A DNA stretch of 57,700 nt from Chromobacterium sphagni. GTDB taxonomy: Bacteria; Pseudomonadota; Gammaproteobacteria; Burkholderiales; Chromobacteriaceae. The notes under the pieces were generated by a model. That model did not search any database, was not told the DNA's origin, and saw only the letters and a program-made list of their open reading frames with translations. Positions 43,709 through 53,646 of this stretch are shown piece after piece (the stretch's first letter is position 1; every line of letters begins with the position of its first letter). Position numbers and translations under genes: made by a program. The stretch lies in NCBI RefSeq assembly GCF_001855555.1, contig NZ_MKCT01000031.1, positions 1 through 57,700 of the forward strand. Reading direction: 5' to 3'.

Positions 43709-45949
43709 GTGAGAAATCAGGGAAAACTCAAGCTTTGCGTCCTGTTGATTGGCCTGGCGTGCTCTGTCGGAGCCTGGGCGGGATTGGGGAGGATTCATCT
43801 CCGCTCCAATCTTGGCGAGTTGCTGAAGGCTGATATCGAAATGACAGGCGTGCAGTCCGGGGAGCTGGATGCCGTCCGGGTGGGGCTGGCCAGCATCGAT
43901 ACCTTCCAGGCGCTGAATGTCGATTACGCCTCCTCGCTGTCCCAACTGCGCTTCGCGCTGAGTCCCGATCCGCGCGGCGCGCTGATCCGCGTCAGTTCCA
44001 CCCAGCCGATCACCGATCCCTACCTGCGTTTTGTCGTGGAGGCCAGAGCGCCGTCCGGACGCTCGGTGCGCGAGTACACGGTGCTGCTGGACCCGGCCAA
44101 TTACAATGCCGGCGGCCAAAATATCGTGCAGGACGTGCCAAGCTATGCCGACAGCGACCAGGCTGGCCGCTATCAGGCGGCTCCGCCGGCCAGGGTGCGG
44201 CCCGTCGAACCGAGCGTGTTGAAAGTGAGGCAGGGCGCCACCCTGCGTTCGCTGGCGCAGCGGGTGCGGCCGAAGGGAGCATCGCTGCGTCAAACCATGG
44301 CGGCGCTGGTGCAGGCCAATCCCGATGCGTTCGATGAAGGCGATGTCACGCATCCCAAGGCCGGCGCCATCCTGAAAGTGCCGTCGCCGCGCAAGATCAA
44401 GGCGTTGAAAGCTGTCCAGGTAGCCAGCATTCTGGGCGACGCCGCTCCGGCTTCGGCCGCGTCCGCTGGCAGCCAAGCGGCTTCGCCGGCGGGTAAGAGC
44501 GGGGGCGACGTGCTCAAGCTGGTGCCGGGAGACAGTGTAGACAACGCGCGGCTGAACGATTTGCAGCAGCAGATCAATGCCCGCGAAAAGGCTTTGCAGG
44601 ACGCTTCGGCGCGGATTGCCGCGCTGGAACAGGAACTAAAGGCGATGAGAGGCGGCCAGCCGATGCCAGCGGCGCCGGCCATGGCTTCGGCCCCGCTGGC
44701 CGCGGCCAGCGCTCCGATGGCCAGCGCGCCCAAGCCGATGGTCAAGCCGGCGGAACCGCCGCACCCGGTCAAGAAGTCGGTTCTCGCCCATGCGGCGCCG
44801 ATGCCTCCGGCCAAACCATCGTTGCTGGACAGGTTGATGGCCAACTTGCCGTTGCTAGGCGGCGGTGTCGCCGGCGTGGGCTTGCTGGCGCTGCTGGGGG
44901 TGATGATTGCCAGGCGCCGCGGGGCGGCGAGCGGCATGTCGGCCGCCAGCGCCACGCTGGCGCGCTCCACCGTTACCGGGCCTGGCCCCAGCACCGTGGG
45001 CGGCAGCCATTCCTTCATGAGCAACTTCACGCAGGCGGCTGGCGCCATCGATGCGGCCGAAGTGGACCCGGTGGCCGAGGCCGAAGTGTATATCGCCTAT
45101 GGGCGCGACCAGCAGGCCGAGGAAATCCTGAGGGATGCATTGCAGAAGGACCCATCCCGGCACGAGGTCAGGATGAAGCTGATGGAGGTGTATGCCGCGC
45201 GTCCCGATACCGCCAGTTTCGAGCGTTTGGCCCGGGAGATGAACGCCGCTTTCGACGGCAAGGGCGCGCTGTGGGCCAAGACCATCACCCTGGGCCGCGC
45301 CATCGATCCGGACAATCCACTGTACCAGATGGCTCCGGAGGCCGAGCAGGAGTTGGCCGCAGCGGCAGGCGGCGGTGTCATCGACCTGGATCAGGAGTTG
45401 TTCGGCGAGCAGGCCCCGGTGGCCGAGGTCGCCGCCGCCGCGCCGGAAGCGCTGGAGGAGGCGGATCCGTTGGCAGCCTTGTTCGACACGCCGGCGGGCC
45501 AGCCTGTTGCTGAGCCGGAAGGCCAGGGCAGCGCGCTGGATTTCGACTTGGAAGCCATGCTGCCGACCGAGCCTGGGCCGGAGCAGGCCGAGGAAAAGAC
45601 GCCGGAGGCCGACGCCGGCATGCTCGACTTCGACTTCAATCTGGACGCTGCAGCGGTGGAGGAGACCAAGCCGGCCACGGAAGCCGCCGGCGGGCTGGAG
45701 TCGCTTTACGAGGACATGCTGGCTGAAACTCCGGCCGAGGCGACAGCTTCGGCGGCAGAGCCCGCGGTTGAGGCCGAGGGCATGTCTGTGATGGACGACC
45801 CGTTGTCCACCAAGCTTGATCTTGCCAAGGTGTATCTTGATATGGGCGACCGCGAAGGCGCGCGCGAGGTGTTGCAGGATTTGCTGAGCGAGGCGCAGGG
45901 CCCATTGAAGGATGAGGCCAAAGCGCTGCTGGACAGGATCAGCGCCTGA
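43709..45949 (+). CDS. fimV: FimV-like polar hub protein (first of two)
   Basis: A 746-residue envelope protein from GTG 43709, behind GGAAGG. A signal peptide (1-24) is followed by the FimV N-terminal domain (RIHLRSNLGELLKADIEMTG). A LysM-like segment is at about 170-227 (VLKVRQGATLRSLAQRV), a coiled coil at about 285-315, and an Ala/Pro linker. One membrane segment lies at about 381-401 (GGGVAGVGLLALLGVMI), and a long acidic cytoplasmic part ends in the TPR-like FimV C-motif (KLDLAKVYLDMGDREGAREV). In Pseudomonas, FimV organises type IV pili and cyclic-AMP signalling at the cell pole. Confidence 0.93.
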   Translation: MRNQGKLKLCVLLIGLACSVGAWAGLGRIHLRSNLGELLKADIEMTGVQSGELDAVRVGLASIDTFQALNVDYASSLSQLRFALSPDPRGALIRVSSTQPITDPYLRFVVEARAPSGRSVREYTVLLDPANYNAGGQNIVQDVPSYADSDQAGRYQAAPPARVRPVEPSVLKVRQGATLRSLAQRVRPKGASLRQTMAALVQANPDAFDEGDVTHPKAGAILKVPSPRKIKALKAVQVASILGDAAPASAASAGSQAASPAGKSGGDVLKLVPGDSVDNARLNDLQQQINAREKALQDASARIAALEQELKAMRGGQPMPAAPAMASAPLAAASAPMASAPKPMVKPAEPPHPVKKSVLAHAAPMPPAKPSLLDRLMANLPLLGGGVAGVGLLALLGVMIARRRGAASGMSAASATLARSTVTGPGPSTVGGSHSFMSNFTQAAGAIDAAEVDPVAEAEVYIAYGRDQQAEEILRDALQKDPSRHEVRMKLMEVYAARPDTASFERLAREMNAAFDGKGALWAKTITLGRAIDPDNPLYQMAPEAEQELAAAAGGGVIDLDQELFGEQAPVAEVAAAAPEALEEADPLAALFDTPAGQPVAEPEGQGSALDFDLEAMLPTEPGPEQAEEKTPEADAGMLDFDFNLDAAAVEETKPATEAAGGLESLYEDMLAETPAEATASAAEPAVEAEGMSVMDDPLSTKLDLAKVYLDMGDREGAREVLQDLLSEAQGPLKDEAKALLDRISA

Positions 45950-45969
45950 TTTTCGCCGCGGATTGATTC

Positions 45970-46014
45970 AATGGCCGGGTGTCTGTTTTCAGAAACGACA
46001 CCCGGCCATTTTTT
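45970..46014 (+). terminator. Strong terminator after the first fimV
   Basis: AATGGCCGGGTGTC and GACACCCGGCCATT form a 14-bp perfect stem followed by TTTT. It ends the first fimV transcript. Confidence 0.85.
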
Positions 46015-46064
46015 ATCCGGGAGGTTCCCATTGCCGCATGTCTCTGGCGTGGATGGATTGTTCG

Positions 46065-46073
46065 GCGCCGGGG
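46065..46073 (+). repeat. Left target-site duplication of the IS
   Basis: GCGCCGGGG is repeated exactly at 47110-47118, on the far side of the IS. Nine bases is the duplication size of the IS903 group. Confidence 0.9.
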
Positions 46074-47109
46074 GGCTCTGTTGCACAAATCCCAGGCAGG
46101 ACGAGTTTCCCCTTTCCCCAAACCGATTTATGCCATAGCCACCGTGCACGGCCGGCCCCGCATGCTGAAGCGGCTCAAGATCGCTGCGCGCACTTGCAGC
46201 TCTGCCACTTGACCATCGAAACGCCGTGCCGTCACCCTTTCCCCCAACCGTTTGAAGCAATGTATCTTAGTTTCCACCAAGCTGCGGCGATGATAGCCGC
46301 TCCAGCGTTTCCAGATTGCCCTGCCTAGTCGCTTGGTCGCCCGCAGAATCTCGTTGCGAGCCAGTACACCCAGCGAATTTCCTTTCCACGGTCTCGCATT
46401 CCTGCGGGTCGGAATACATCCGGTTGCGCCTCGCGCGGCAATCGCCTCATGACATGCCTTGGTATCAAAAGCCCCATCCCCGCTCACGCAGGCTATCGGC
46501 TCATCAGCCGGGATTTGCGCCAATAGCGAAGGCAACATTTGCGCATCTCCCTGGCGGTTGTCTGTCACCTCGATCGCGCGGATTTGCAGGGTTTCCGCAT
46601 CGATGCCCAGATGCACCTTGCGCCATTGCCGGCGATATTCCGCGCCATGCTTCTTGGTTTTCCATTCGCCTTCGCCCAACATCTTGATGCCTGTGCTATC
46701 CACCAGTAGGTGCAGCGCGCCCGAGCCTTTCTGGTAGGGAATTTGGACCTGCAGCGTTTGCTGCCGTCTGGATAGCGTGCTGTAGTCGGGGACGCTCCAG
46801 TCCAGGCCCGCCAGCTTGAGCAGGCTTTGGATGAAACCGATGGTTTGCCGCAAAGGCAGTCCAAATAGGTTCTTGATGGTCAAACAGAACTGAATAGCTA
46901 CATCGCTATAGGTCTGTGTCCGTCCGCGCTTGCCCTGCGGAGTCGCCTGCCATGACATGGTTGTGTCGAACCAGACGGACAGAGAGCCGCGTCGGATCAG
47001 GGCTTGGTTGTAGGCTTTCCAGTTGGTCGTTCGGTAGCGTTTTGGAGCGGGCTTGGTCATGCCGCTATCTTACCAAGCTGCGGTGGGGGAGTATTTGTGC
47101 AACAAAGCC
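46074..47109 (-). mobile_element. IS5-family insertion sequence, IS903 group (1036 bp)
   Basis: The element begins GGCTCTGTTGCACAAATC and ends, on the other strand, GGCTTTGTTGCACAAATA. The first 17 bases match at 16 positions. IS903 itself begins GGCTTTGTTG. Nine-base direct repeats flank it, and it contains one intact transposase gene. Exact duplications and an intact frame suggest a recent insertion. It lies between the two fimV genes and interrupts neither. Confidence 0.93.
46128..47060 (-). CDS. IS903-group DDE transposase
   Basis: A 310-residue transposase. It opens RYRTTNWKAYNQALIRRGSL, as in IS903. DDE residues are visible as Asp in LLVDSTGIK, Asp in VSGDGAFDT and Glu in YHRRSLVETKIHCFK (the Y-R-E motif). 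The frame is complete, so the element may be active. It catalyses cut-and-paste or replicative movement of the IS. Confidence 0.95.
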   Translation of the reverse strand: MTKPAPKRYRTTNWKAYNQALIRRGSLSVWFDTTMSWQATPQGKRGRTQTYSDVAIQFCLTIKNLFGLPLRQTIGFIQSLLKLAGLDWSVPDYSTLSRRQQTLQVQIPYQKGSGALHLLVDSTGIKMLGEGEWKTKKHGAEYRRQWRKVHLGIDAETLQIRAIEVTDNRQGDAQMLPSLLAQIPADEPIACVSGDGAFDTKACHEAIAARGATGCIPTRRNARPWKGNSLGVLARNEILRATKRLGRAIWKRWSGYHRRSLVETKIHCFKRLGERVTARRFDGQVAELQVRAAILSRFSMRGRPCTVAMA

Positions 47110-47118
47110 GCGCCGGGG
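47110..47118 (+). repeat. Right target-site duplication of the IS
   Basis: GCGCCGGGG, identical to 46065-46073. Confidence 0.9.
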
Positions 47119-47507
47119 CGATGGTTTCGCGAGCGCGCCGCTTATTGCCGCCGTATTTTGATTGGCGCGGATGTCGCGGATGGCGCAATGAGATCGCTGG
47201 CAATGGCGGCTAGGCGGGCCGCAATTTCTCGTTGAGCGTAAATCCATCTATCGCTAAAGGGAATTAAGTGGCGGATGATTTGCTATGCACAATTTCCGGC
47301 CTATTTTATAAAAGACGGCCATTGAAATTGTGCGGTCGCCGGCTTGTCAGCAAATAGTGGCTTGAGGTTTAATCGCAGGGGTTTATCAGGATTGTCAGTC
47401 GTCTTGGGGTTTGTTGATTTCAGTGCGGGGTCATGGCGGATTTCGGCGAGGGCAGCGTATCTGTCTGGCCTGGATAAAACATGTAAGCAAATAGGTTGGG
47501 GAAGTAC
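47119..47507. other. Upstream region of the second fimV
   Basis: There are 389 bases without a convincing gene. The part from about 47230 to 47420 is richer in A and T than its surroundings and probably holds the promoter of the second fimV. If the IS and one duplication are removed, short open frames run across the joined site, but none has a known product. Confidence 0.5.
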
Positions 47508-49964
47508 ATGAAGGCTGCAAACTTTCGCATGGCAAGCTTGGCTCTGTTGATCGCGGGGCTGGGCGGAGTCTCGGCGGCCCAGGCGGGGTTGGGGCCTATC
47601 CATGTGCTGTCCGCCGACGGTGAGGCGTTTTCAGCCGAAATTCCGGTGGTAAATGAAGACATCGAGGATTTCGCTCAGGCCGACCTGGCCGACCGCAACC
47701 ATTATCCCTTGTTGTCCGCTTACAGCGGTTCGGCCGCTGTATTGCAATTCAATCTAGTGCGCGGCGGCGATGGCCATATCCAGAAAGTCCTGGTCAAGGG
47801 GCCGGCCAGTTTCAGCGAGCCGCTGCTGCGTTTCGCGGTGGAGGTGCGCTGGCCGGACGGGCGGCTGGTGCGCGAGTTCGAGGTCGATTACAAACGGGAT
47901 GGCCCGCGCCGCAAAGAGCCGGCGCCGGTCGGCGGCGACGACGGCAAGCGCCATGTCGCGTCATCGGACCAGGGGTCGCGGCTGGATGGCGCGGGCCTGG
48001 GCGAACTCAAGGTCAGCTCCCGGCTGGGCGAACCGTTGCAGGCTGAGCTGAATCTATTGGGGGCCGTGTTCGATAAGACCGACCAGGTGCAGGTGGCCAT
48101 TTTCGCCGATGCCTCCCAAGGAGGGGCGGTGCCGGAGCAATTGCAGCAAGTGGCGTCCATCATGCATAAGCTTGACCGTGCCGCCGACGGCAGGCATGTG
48201 TTGCAGCTGGCCTCCACTCTGCCCATCACCGTTCCGCGCCTGGCTTTCCGGGTGGAGGTGAGGGCGGCGGGCATCAAGGTCCAGAAGGATTATGCGCTGA
48301 TGCTGGAGAGCGCGCCCCCGTCCCAGGCCAAGACCGACGCGGCCGCGCATCCCGCGGGACAGCCGCCGGCGGCGAAGCAGGAGGCGGTCCGGACATATAT
48401 GGTCCGCAAGGGCGACAGCCTGTCGGTGATAGCCGCGCGCGTGCGCGGCCACGAGTCCGGCGAGAATGTTGCGGGCAGATTGTTGAAGGACAATCCGGAT
48501 GCCTTCATCGACGGCGACGCCAACCGGCTGCTGGCTGGGGCCGCCTTGCATTATCCGGAGCAGTGGAAGCTGCGCAGCGAGCCTGCGCGCCACCATGCCA
48601 TGGAAAAGGCCGCTGCGGCAGACGATGCCTCCAAGCTCGCAGCCAAGCCCGGTGCCATGGCCAAGTTGCTGGCCGATGCGCGGCCTGCGGCGTCGGCCAA
48701 GGCCGAAGCCGCGAAACCGGCTCCTACCCCTGCGGCAAGCAAGCCGCAGGCATCCTCGCCGGCGGCGCTGGTCGCCGAGCGCCGCATGCACGACATGCTG
48801 GTGATGCAGGACAAGGCGCTGAAACAGACCGAAGCGCGCGCCAAGGCGCTGGAAGAGCAGATTCGCAATGTCCAGCAGCACAAGAAAAAAACTCCCGAGC
48901 CGCAGTCCGCGCCGACGGCGCGGGCAAGCAAGCCGGTTCCTGTGACGCCGCCAAAACCGGCGGCGCCCGCGATGGCGGCCTCTGCGGCCAAGGATCGCAT
49001 CGCCGCTCCGGCCGCCAAGCTCGACGAGCTGGATACGTATCCGATAGAGGTCAAGGCGGTAGTCTCCTCCGCGCCGCGTCCGGCGGCCCCGGCGATGGCC
49101 GCGCAGAACAAGCCGGTGCCCAAAGCCGCCGAATCCAGCATGATGGACGACGCGCTGTCGGCGCTGGGCGACCGGGATATCCAGTTGCGCCTGGGCGGAG
49201 CCGCCGCCGCGCTCGCGCTGGTGGCCTTGTTGCTGATGCGCAGAAAGCGCAGCCGGCAGGATGGCGGCGCGGCGCCGATGTCCGATGACGCCGCGCGCCA
49301 GAAGGCGGCCTCGATGCTGACCCTGGGCCCGCTGACTTCGCTGATGAGTTCGCTGAAAAAGGGTGACGGCATCGATCTGGGGTCGGTGGACGTGATGGCG
49401 GAGGCCGAGGTCTATCTCGCCTATGGCCGCGACGATCAGGCTCTGCTGATCCTGCGGGAAGGCATGGTCAAGGAGCCTATGCGGCAGGACTTGCGCTACA
49501 AGCTGCTGGAAGTGCTGGCAGCGCAGCCCAACAAGGAGGAGTTCGTCAAGGAAGCCTCTGTCACCCATGGCATGTTCAGCAAGGACAGCACTTTCTGGAT
49601 GAGAGTGTGCGAACTGGGCCGCGCCGCGGTGCCGGGCAATCCGTTGTTCGAGACGGCCGCTACGCCGCAGACGGTGGTGATGCCCGCAGTCGGCTCGATG
49701 CAGCCGGTTGCCGCGGCTCGGGTGCCGGATCCTGATCCGGAGGCGGACCCTAGAGTGAGCCTGCGGGTGGAGCTGGGGACGCCTCCGCCAGTCGTTCCGG
49801 AAACCCGGACAGTTCTGGAGGCCCCGCCTCCATTGGCCGAGCAGTCTGCGCCGCAGGCTGAGGAGGTCGACCGCGAGAAGCTTGAACTGGCCAAGCTCTA
49901 TATGGAAATGGGCGACAAGGAAACCGCCGAAATCCTGATGCGGGAGGCGCAGCAAGGACGGTAG
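47508..49964 (+). CDS. fimV: FimV-like polar hub protein (second of two)
   Basis: An 818-residue paralogue of the preceding FimV. ATG 47508 lies just behind GGGGAAG. A signal peptide (to about residue 26) precedes GLGPIHVLSADGEAFSAEIP. The LysM motif is clear (TYMVRKGDSLSVIAARVRG, about residues 294-350). It is followed by a coiled coil (about 427-460), an Ala/Pro/Lys-rich linker and a membrane segment near 557-577 (LGGAAAALALVALLLM). The C-terminal FimV motif is LELAKLYMEMGDKETAEILM. The architecture matches P. aeruginosa FimV more closely than the first copy does. Confidence 0.94.
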   Translation: MKAANFRMASLALLIAGLGGVSAAQAGLGPIHVLSADGEAFSAEIPVVNEDIEDFAQADLADRNHYPLLSAYSGSAAVLQFNLVRGGDGHIQKVLVKGPASFSEPLLRFAVEVRWPDGRLVREFEVDYKRDGPRRKEPAPVGGDDGKRHVASSDQGSRLDGAGLGELKVSSRLGEPLQAELNLLGAVFDKTDQVQVAIFADASQGGAVPEQLQQVASIMHKLDRAADGRHVLQLASTLPITVPRLAFRVEVRAAGIKVQKDYALMLESAPPSQAKTDAAAHPAGQPPAAKQEAVRTYMVRKGDSLSVIAARVRGHESGENVAGRLLKDNPDAFIDGDANRLLAGAALHYPEQWKLRSEPARHHAMEKAAAADDASKLAAKPGAMAKLLADARPAASAKAEAAKPAPTPAASKPQASSPAALVAERRMHDMLVMQDKALKQTEARAKALEEQIRNVQQHKKKTPEPQSAPTARASKPVPVTPPKPAAPAMAASAAKDRIAAPAAKLDELDTYPIEVKAVVSSAPRPAAPAMAAQNKPVPKAAESSMMDDALSALGDRDIQLRLGGAAAALALVALLLMRRKRSRQDGGAAPMSDDAARQKAASMLTLGPLTSLMSSLKKGDGIDLGSVDVMAEAEVYLAYGRDDQALLILREGMVKEPMRQDLRYKLLEVLAAQPNKEEFVKEASVTHGMFSKDSTFWMRVCELGRAAVPGNPLFETAATPQTVVMPAVGSMQPVAAARVPDPDPEADPRVSLRVELGTPPPVVPETRTVLEAPPPLAEQSAPQAEEVDREKLELAKLYMEMGDKETAEILMREAQQGR

Positions 49965-49989
49965 GCAGGGCAACCGGCGCAGGCCGGCA

Positions 49990-50030
49990 AGCAAATGGCA
50001 CCGGGCAGGCAGACGGTGCCATTTGCTTTT
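49990..50030 (+). terminator. Terminator after the second fimV
   Basis: AGCAAATGGCACCG (49990-50003) pairs perfectly with CGGTGCCATTTGCT (50014-50027), then TTT. It separates fimV from truA. Confidence 0.85.
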
Positions 50031-50140
50031 GTGCGGGTCTGGACGTGGCGCAAACCGGGCCGGATAGGGTAGAGTGGCAGTTTTGTCGCTCCGGACGCTG
50101 GATGGCGTCTTGGATGTAGGGTACGAATGAAAGAGTGGGC

Positions 50141-50929
50141 ATGAGAATCGCGCTCGGCATTGAGTATGACGGTCGGGCGTTTGCCGGCTGGCAAACCCAG
50201 CCGCATGGCAATACGGTGCAGGACAGGCTGAATCAGGCGCTGTGCCGGATCGCAGGCAATCGAAGCATTGCCACCTTGGCGGCTGGCCGAACCGACGCCG
50301 GTGTGCACGCGGCGATGCAAGTGGTGCATTTCGATACCGATGCCGTACGCCCGCTCAATGCCTGGGTGCGCGGCGTCAATGCGCTGTTGCCGCCGGAGAT
50401 CGTCGTGGTGTGGGCGCGGGAAGTGGATGAGTCTTTCCACGCCAGGTTTTCCGCCTTTTCCCGCAGTTACAGCTATTTCTTGCTGACCAGCCCGGTCCGG
50501 CCCTGCCTGCTGGCCGGCAAGATAGGCTGGTTTCACCAGGCGCTCGATGTGGCCGCGATGCGCGCGGCGGCGGACAGGCTGCTGGGGCGGCATGATTTCT
50601 CCAGCTTCCGCGCTTCGGAGTGTCAGGCCAAGTCGCCGGTCAAGGACTTGCAGTTGCTGGCGATCCACGACAACGGCGGTCTGCTGCGCTTCGACCTGAA
50701 GGCCGATGCCTTCCTGCACCATATGGTGCGCAACATCGTCGGCGCCTTGGTGTACGTCGGCAAGGGCGCGCTGGCTCCCGACGACATGTCGGCGCTGCTG
50801 TCCGCTTGCGACCGTACCAGCGCGCCGCCCACCTTCATGCCTGACGGCTTGTACTTGACCGGGGTCGGCTATCCAGAACAGTTCTCCCTGCCGTCGCAAT
50901 CGGCGGGAGAGCGGCTGGTCTTGTGGTAA
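50141..50929 (+). CDS. truA: tRNA pseudouridine(38-40) synthase
   Basis: A 262-residue enzyme. ATG 50141 starts the conserved MRIALGIEYDG; GTG 50135 is just upstream but less likely. The catalytic Asp is D52 in AGRTDAGVHA. RYSYFLL-type and FHHMVRNIVGALV-like motifs are present (here FLHHMVRNIVGALVYVGKG). It modifies the anticodon stem of many tRNAs. In pseudomonads the same order fimV-truA-trpF occurs. Confidence 0.96.
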   Translation: MRIALGIEYDGRAFAGWQTQPHGNTVQDRLNQALCRIAGNRSIATLAAGRTDAGVHAAMQVVHFDTDAVRPLNAWVRGVNALLPPEIVVVWAREVDESFHARFSAFSRSYSYFLLTSPVRPCLLAGKIGWFHQALDVAAMRAAADRLLGRHDFSSFRASECQAKSPVKDLQLLAIHDNGGLLRFDLKADAFLHHMVRNIVGALVYVGKGALAPDDMSALLSACDRTSAPPTFMPDGLYLTGVGYPEQFSLPSQSAGERLVLW

Positions 50930-50962
50930 TACTTGATTGTCATAATCAGGGTGTAATGAGCG

Positions 50963-51583
50963 ATGGTCAGAATCAAGATATGCGGCATTACCCGGCCTGA
51001 GGACGGCGTGTCGGCGGCTAGCCTGGGCGCCGACGCCATCGGCCTGGTGTTTTACGGACCGAGTCCGCGCAATGTCAGTCTGGAGCAGGCGCGGGCGGTG
51101 ATCGCGGCGCTGCCGCCCTTTGTCAGCGTGGTGGCCTTGTTCGTCAACCCCGCGCGGGAATGGGTGGAGCAGGTGCTGGATGCCTGCGCCATCGACATAT
51201 TGCAGTTTCACGGCGAGGAAGAGGCGGAATTCTGCCGTTCTTTCCACCGGCCTTACCTGAAGGCGGTGCGGGTCAAGCCTGGAGTGGATCTGCAGGAGTG
51301 GGCGCGGCGCTACTCAGATGCGCGCGGTTTGTTGACCGACGCTTTCGTCGAGGGCGCGCACGGCGGCACCGGCACCACTTTCGACTGGGCCTTGCTGCCC
51401 GACAAACTGTCTTTGCCGCTGGTGCTTTCCGGCGGCCTGGACGACGGCAATATTGCAGAAGCCGTACGCCGGGTGCAACCGGCGGCGGTGGATGTCTCCA
51501 GCGGTGTGGAGGCGTCCAAGGGAATCAAAGATGTCGCCAGAATGGCGGCGTTCATATCAGGAGCAAGACATGGATCGGTATGA
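50963..51583 (+). CDS. trpF: Phosphoribosylanthranilate isomerase
   Basis: A 206-residue TIM barrel. The catalytic Cys is in the N-terminal [11 protein letters not shown], and the Asp is in [36 protein letters not shown] binds the phosphate. It carries out the third step of tryptophan synthesis. The end overlaps trpB by 14 bases. Confidence 0.96.
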   Translation: MVRIKICGITRPEDGVSAASLGADAIGLVFYGPSPRNVSLEQARAVIAALPPFVSVVALFVNPAREWVEQVLDACAIDILQFHGEEEAEFCRSFHRPYLKAVRVKPGVDLQEWARRYSDARGLLTDAFVEGAHGGTGTTFDWALLPDKLSLPLVLSGGLDDGNIAEAVRRVQPAAVDVSSGVEASKGIKDVARMAAFISGARHGSV

Positions 51584-52772
51584 TTTTCCGGATGCGCAGG
51601 GCCATTTCGGCCCTTATGGTGGCGTCTATGTCGCGGAAACCTTAATGGTGGCGCTGGACGAATTGAAGGCGGAGTACGCCCGAGTCAAGGCCGATCCGTC
51701 GTTCTGGCAAGAGTTCCACCATGAGCTGAAGCATTACGTCGGCCGTCCCAGCCCGATCTATCACGCCAAGCGCTGGTCCGAACAACTGGGCGGCGCGCAA
51801 ATCTACTTGAAGCGCGAAGACCTCAACCATACCGGCGCGCACAAGATCAACAACGCCATCGGCCAGGCCCTGCTGGCCAAGCGTATGGGCAAGAAACGCG
51901 TGATCGCCGAAACCGGCGCCGGCCAGCATGGCGTGGCCACCGCCACCGTGGCGGCGCGCTATGGCATGGAGTGCGTGGTGTACATGGGCGCGGAGGACGT
52001 CAAGCGCCAGTCGCCCAACGTGTTCCGGATGAAGCTTTTGGGCGCCACCGTGGTGCCGGTGGAGTCCGGCTCCAAGACGCTGAAGGACGCGCTCAACGAA
52101 GCGATGCGCGACTGGGTGACCAACGTCGATTCCACCTTCTACATTCTGGGCACCGCCGCCGGCCCGCATCCTTATCCGATGCTGGTGCGCGACTTCGTGT
52201 CGGTGATAGGCGAGGAGTCCAAGATTCAGATGCCGGAAATCATCGGTCGCCAGCCGGACCTGGTGGTGGCTTGCGTCGGCGGCGGCTCCAACGCCATCGG
52301 CATGTTCTACCCCTATATCGGGGTCGACGGCGTGCGCATGGTGGGGGTGGAGGCGGGCGGCCACGGCATCGCCAGCGGCAAGCATGCCGCTCCCATCTCC
52401 GGCGGCGCGCCGGTGGGCGTGTTGCATGGCTCCAAGAGCTATCTGATGCAAGACGACGACGGCCAGATCATCGAAACCCACTCGGTGTCGGCCGGCCTGG
52501 ACTACCCGGGCGTAGGTCCCGAGCATTGCCATCTGAAGGATATCGGCCGCGCCGAGTATGTGGCGATCAACGACGACGAGGCATTGAGGGCATTCCACGA
52601 CTGTTGCCACCTGGAAGGCATCATTCCGGCATTGGAATCCAGCCACGCGCTTGCTTGGGCCGCCAAGACCGCGCCGACCATGGGCAAGGACAAGGTGATC
52701 CTGGTCAACCTGTCCGGCCGCGGCGACAAGGATATCAATACCGTGGCCGGCTTGTCCGGCATCACGCTGTAA
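51570..52772 (+). CDS. trpB: Tryptophan synthase beta chain
   Basis: A 400-residue PLP enzyme. ATG 51570 lies behind AGGAG inside the trpF end. The PLP Lys is K92 in [29 protein letters not shown] binds the cofactor phosphate, and [20 protein letters not shown] is the Glu loop. With TrpA it joins indole and serine. Confidence 0.97.
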   Translation: MDRYDFPDAQGHFGPYGGVYVAETLMVALDELKAEYARVKADPSFWQEFHHELKHYVGRPSPIYHAKRWSEQLGGAQIYLKREDLNHTGAHKINNAIGQALLAKRMGKKRVIAETGAGQHGVATATVAARYGMECVVYMGAEDVKRQSPNVFRMKLLGATVVPVESGSKTLKDALNEAMRDWVTNVDSTFYILGTAAGPHPYPMLVRDFVSVIGEESKIQMPEIIGRQPDLVVACVGGGSNAIGMFYPYIGVDGVRMVGVEAGGHGIASGKHAAPISGGAPVGVLHGSKSYLMQDDDGQIIETHSVSAGLDYPGVGPEHCHLKDIGRAEYVAINDDEALRAFHDCCHLEGIIPALESSHALAWAAKTAPTMGKDKVILVNLSGRGDKDINTVAGLSGITL

Positions 52773-52781
52773 GGGGGCTGT

Positions 52782-53570
52782 ATGTCACGTATTGCCAAGT
52801 GTTTCGCCGATCTGGCCGGCAGCAAGGCCCTGATCCCGTTCATCACCGCCGGCGATCCGACCCCGGGACTGACCGTGTCGCTGATGCATGGCCTGGTCGA
52901 CGGCGGCGCCGACATCATCGAACTGGGCGTGCCGTTTTCCGATCCGATGGCCGACGGCCCGGTGATCCAGCGCGCCTCGGAGCGCGCGCTCAAGCACAAG
53001 GTGGGTCTGCGCCATGTGCTGGAGATGGTGGCCGAGTTCCGCCGCAGCAATGCGGAGACCCCGGTGGTGCTGATGGGCTACCTCAATCCCCTGTGCGCGA
53101 TGGGCTATACCGAATTTGCCGGTAAAGCCAAGGCGGCGGGCGTGGATGGCGTGCTCACGGTGGACTGTCCGCCGGAAGAGGCCGCGGAATTGCAGGCGGC
53201 GCTGGATGCCGCAGGCCTGGACACGGTATTCCTGATCGCCCCCACCACACCGCCTTCGCGTGTGGCGGAAATCGCCAAACTGGCGCGCGGATACGTTTAT
53301 TATGTGTCTCTGAAGGGGGTGACCGGCGCCGGACATCTGGACATTGATGACGTAGCGCGTAAAATTGCTGCCCTCAGACAACAACTGCCGTTGCCGATAG
53401 GGGTGGGTTTTGGGATTCGCGACGCCGCGACCGCCAAAGCCATCTCGACCGCCGCCGACGCGGTGGTGGTGGGCAGCCGGCTGGTACAGGAAATCGAGGC
53501 GGCGACACCCGAAACTGCCAGAGAGCAGTTAACTCATCTGGTGGCCGAATTGAAGGCCGCCATCCGCTAG
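52782..53570 (+). CDS. trpA: Tryptophan synthase alpha chain
   Basis: A 262-residue TIM barrel. The catalytic pair is E47 and D58 in [30 protein letters not shown] and [16 protein letters not shown] are usual family motifs. It splits indole-3-glycerol phosphate and passes indole to TrpB through the tunnel. It lies nine bases after trpB. Confidence 0.97.
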   Translation: MSRIAKCFADLAGSKALIPFITAGDPTPGLTVSLMHGLVDGGADIIELGVPFSDPMADGPVIQRASERALKHKVGLRHVLEMVAEFRRSNAETPVVLMGYLNPLCAMGYTEFAGKAKAAGVDGVLTVDCPPEEAAELQAALDAAGLDTVFLIAPTTPPSRVAEIAKLARGYVYYVSLKGVTGAGHLDIDDVARKIAALRQQLPLPIGVGFGIRDAATAKAISTAADAVVVGSRLVQEIEAATPETAREQLTHLVAELKAAIR

Positions 53571-53577
53571 AACATCG

Positions 53578-53596
53578 ACGGGGGCGGCGCCCCCGT
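53578..53596 (+). other. GC-rich hairpin between trpA and accD
   Basis: ACGGGGGC, loop GGC and GCCCCCGT form an 8-bp perfect stem. No T-run follows, so it is more likely a processing or stability element than a terminator. Confidence 0.4.
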
Positions 53597-53646
53597 TGCA
53601 ATGTGGCCGGGATGTGTCCCGGACACTCAAGATTCAAGGAGTCAGC

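Noticed and set aside
46031-47219. A gene interrupted by the IS between the fimV copies
   Set aside because: Joining the flanks gives open frames of about 45-50 codons, but they have no family match and only weak start sites, so the target was probably intergenic.
48054-49994. Open frame of 646 codons on the minus strand
   Set aside because: Antisense to the second fimV; Arg- and His-rich shadow sequence.
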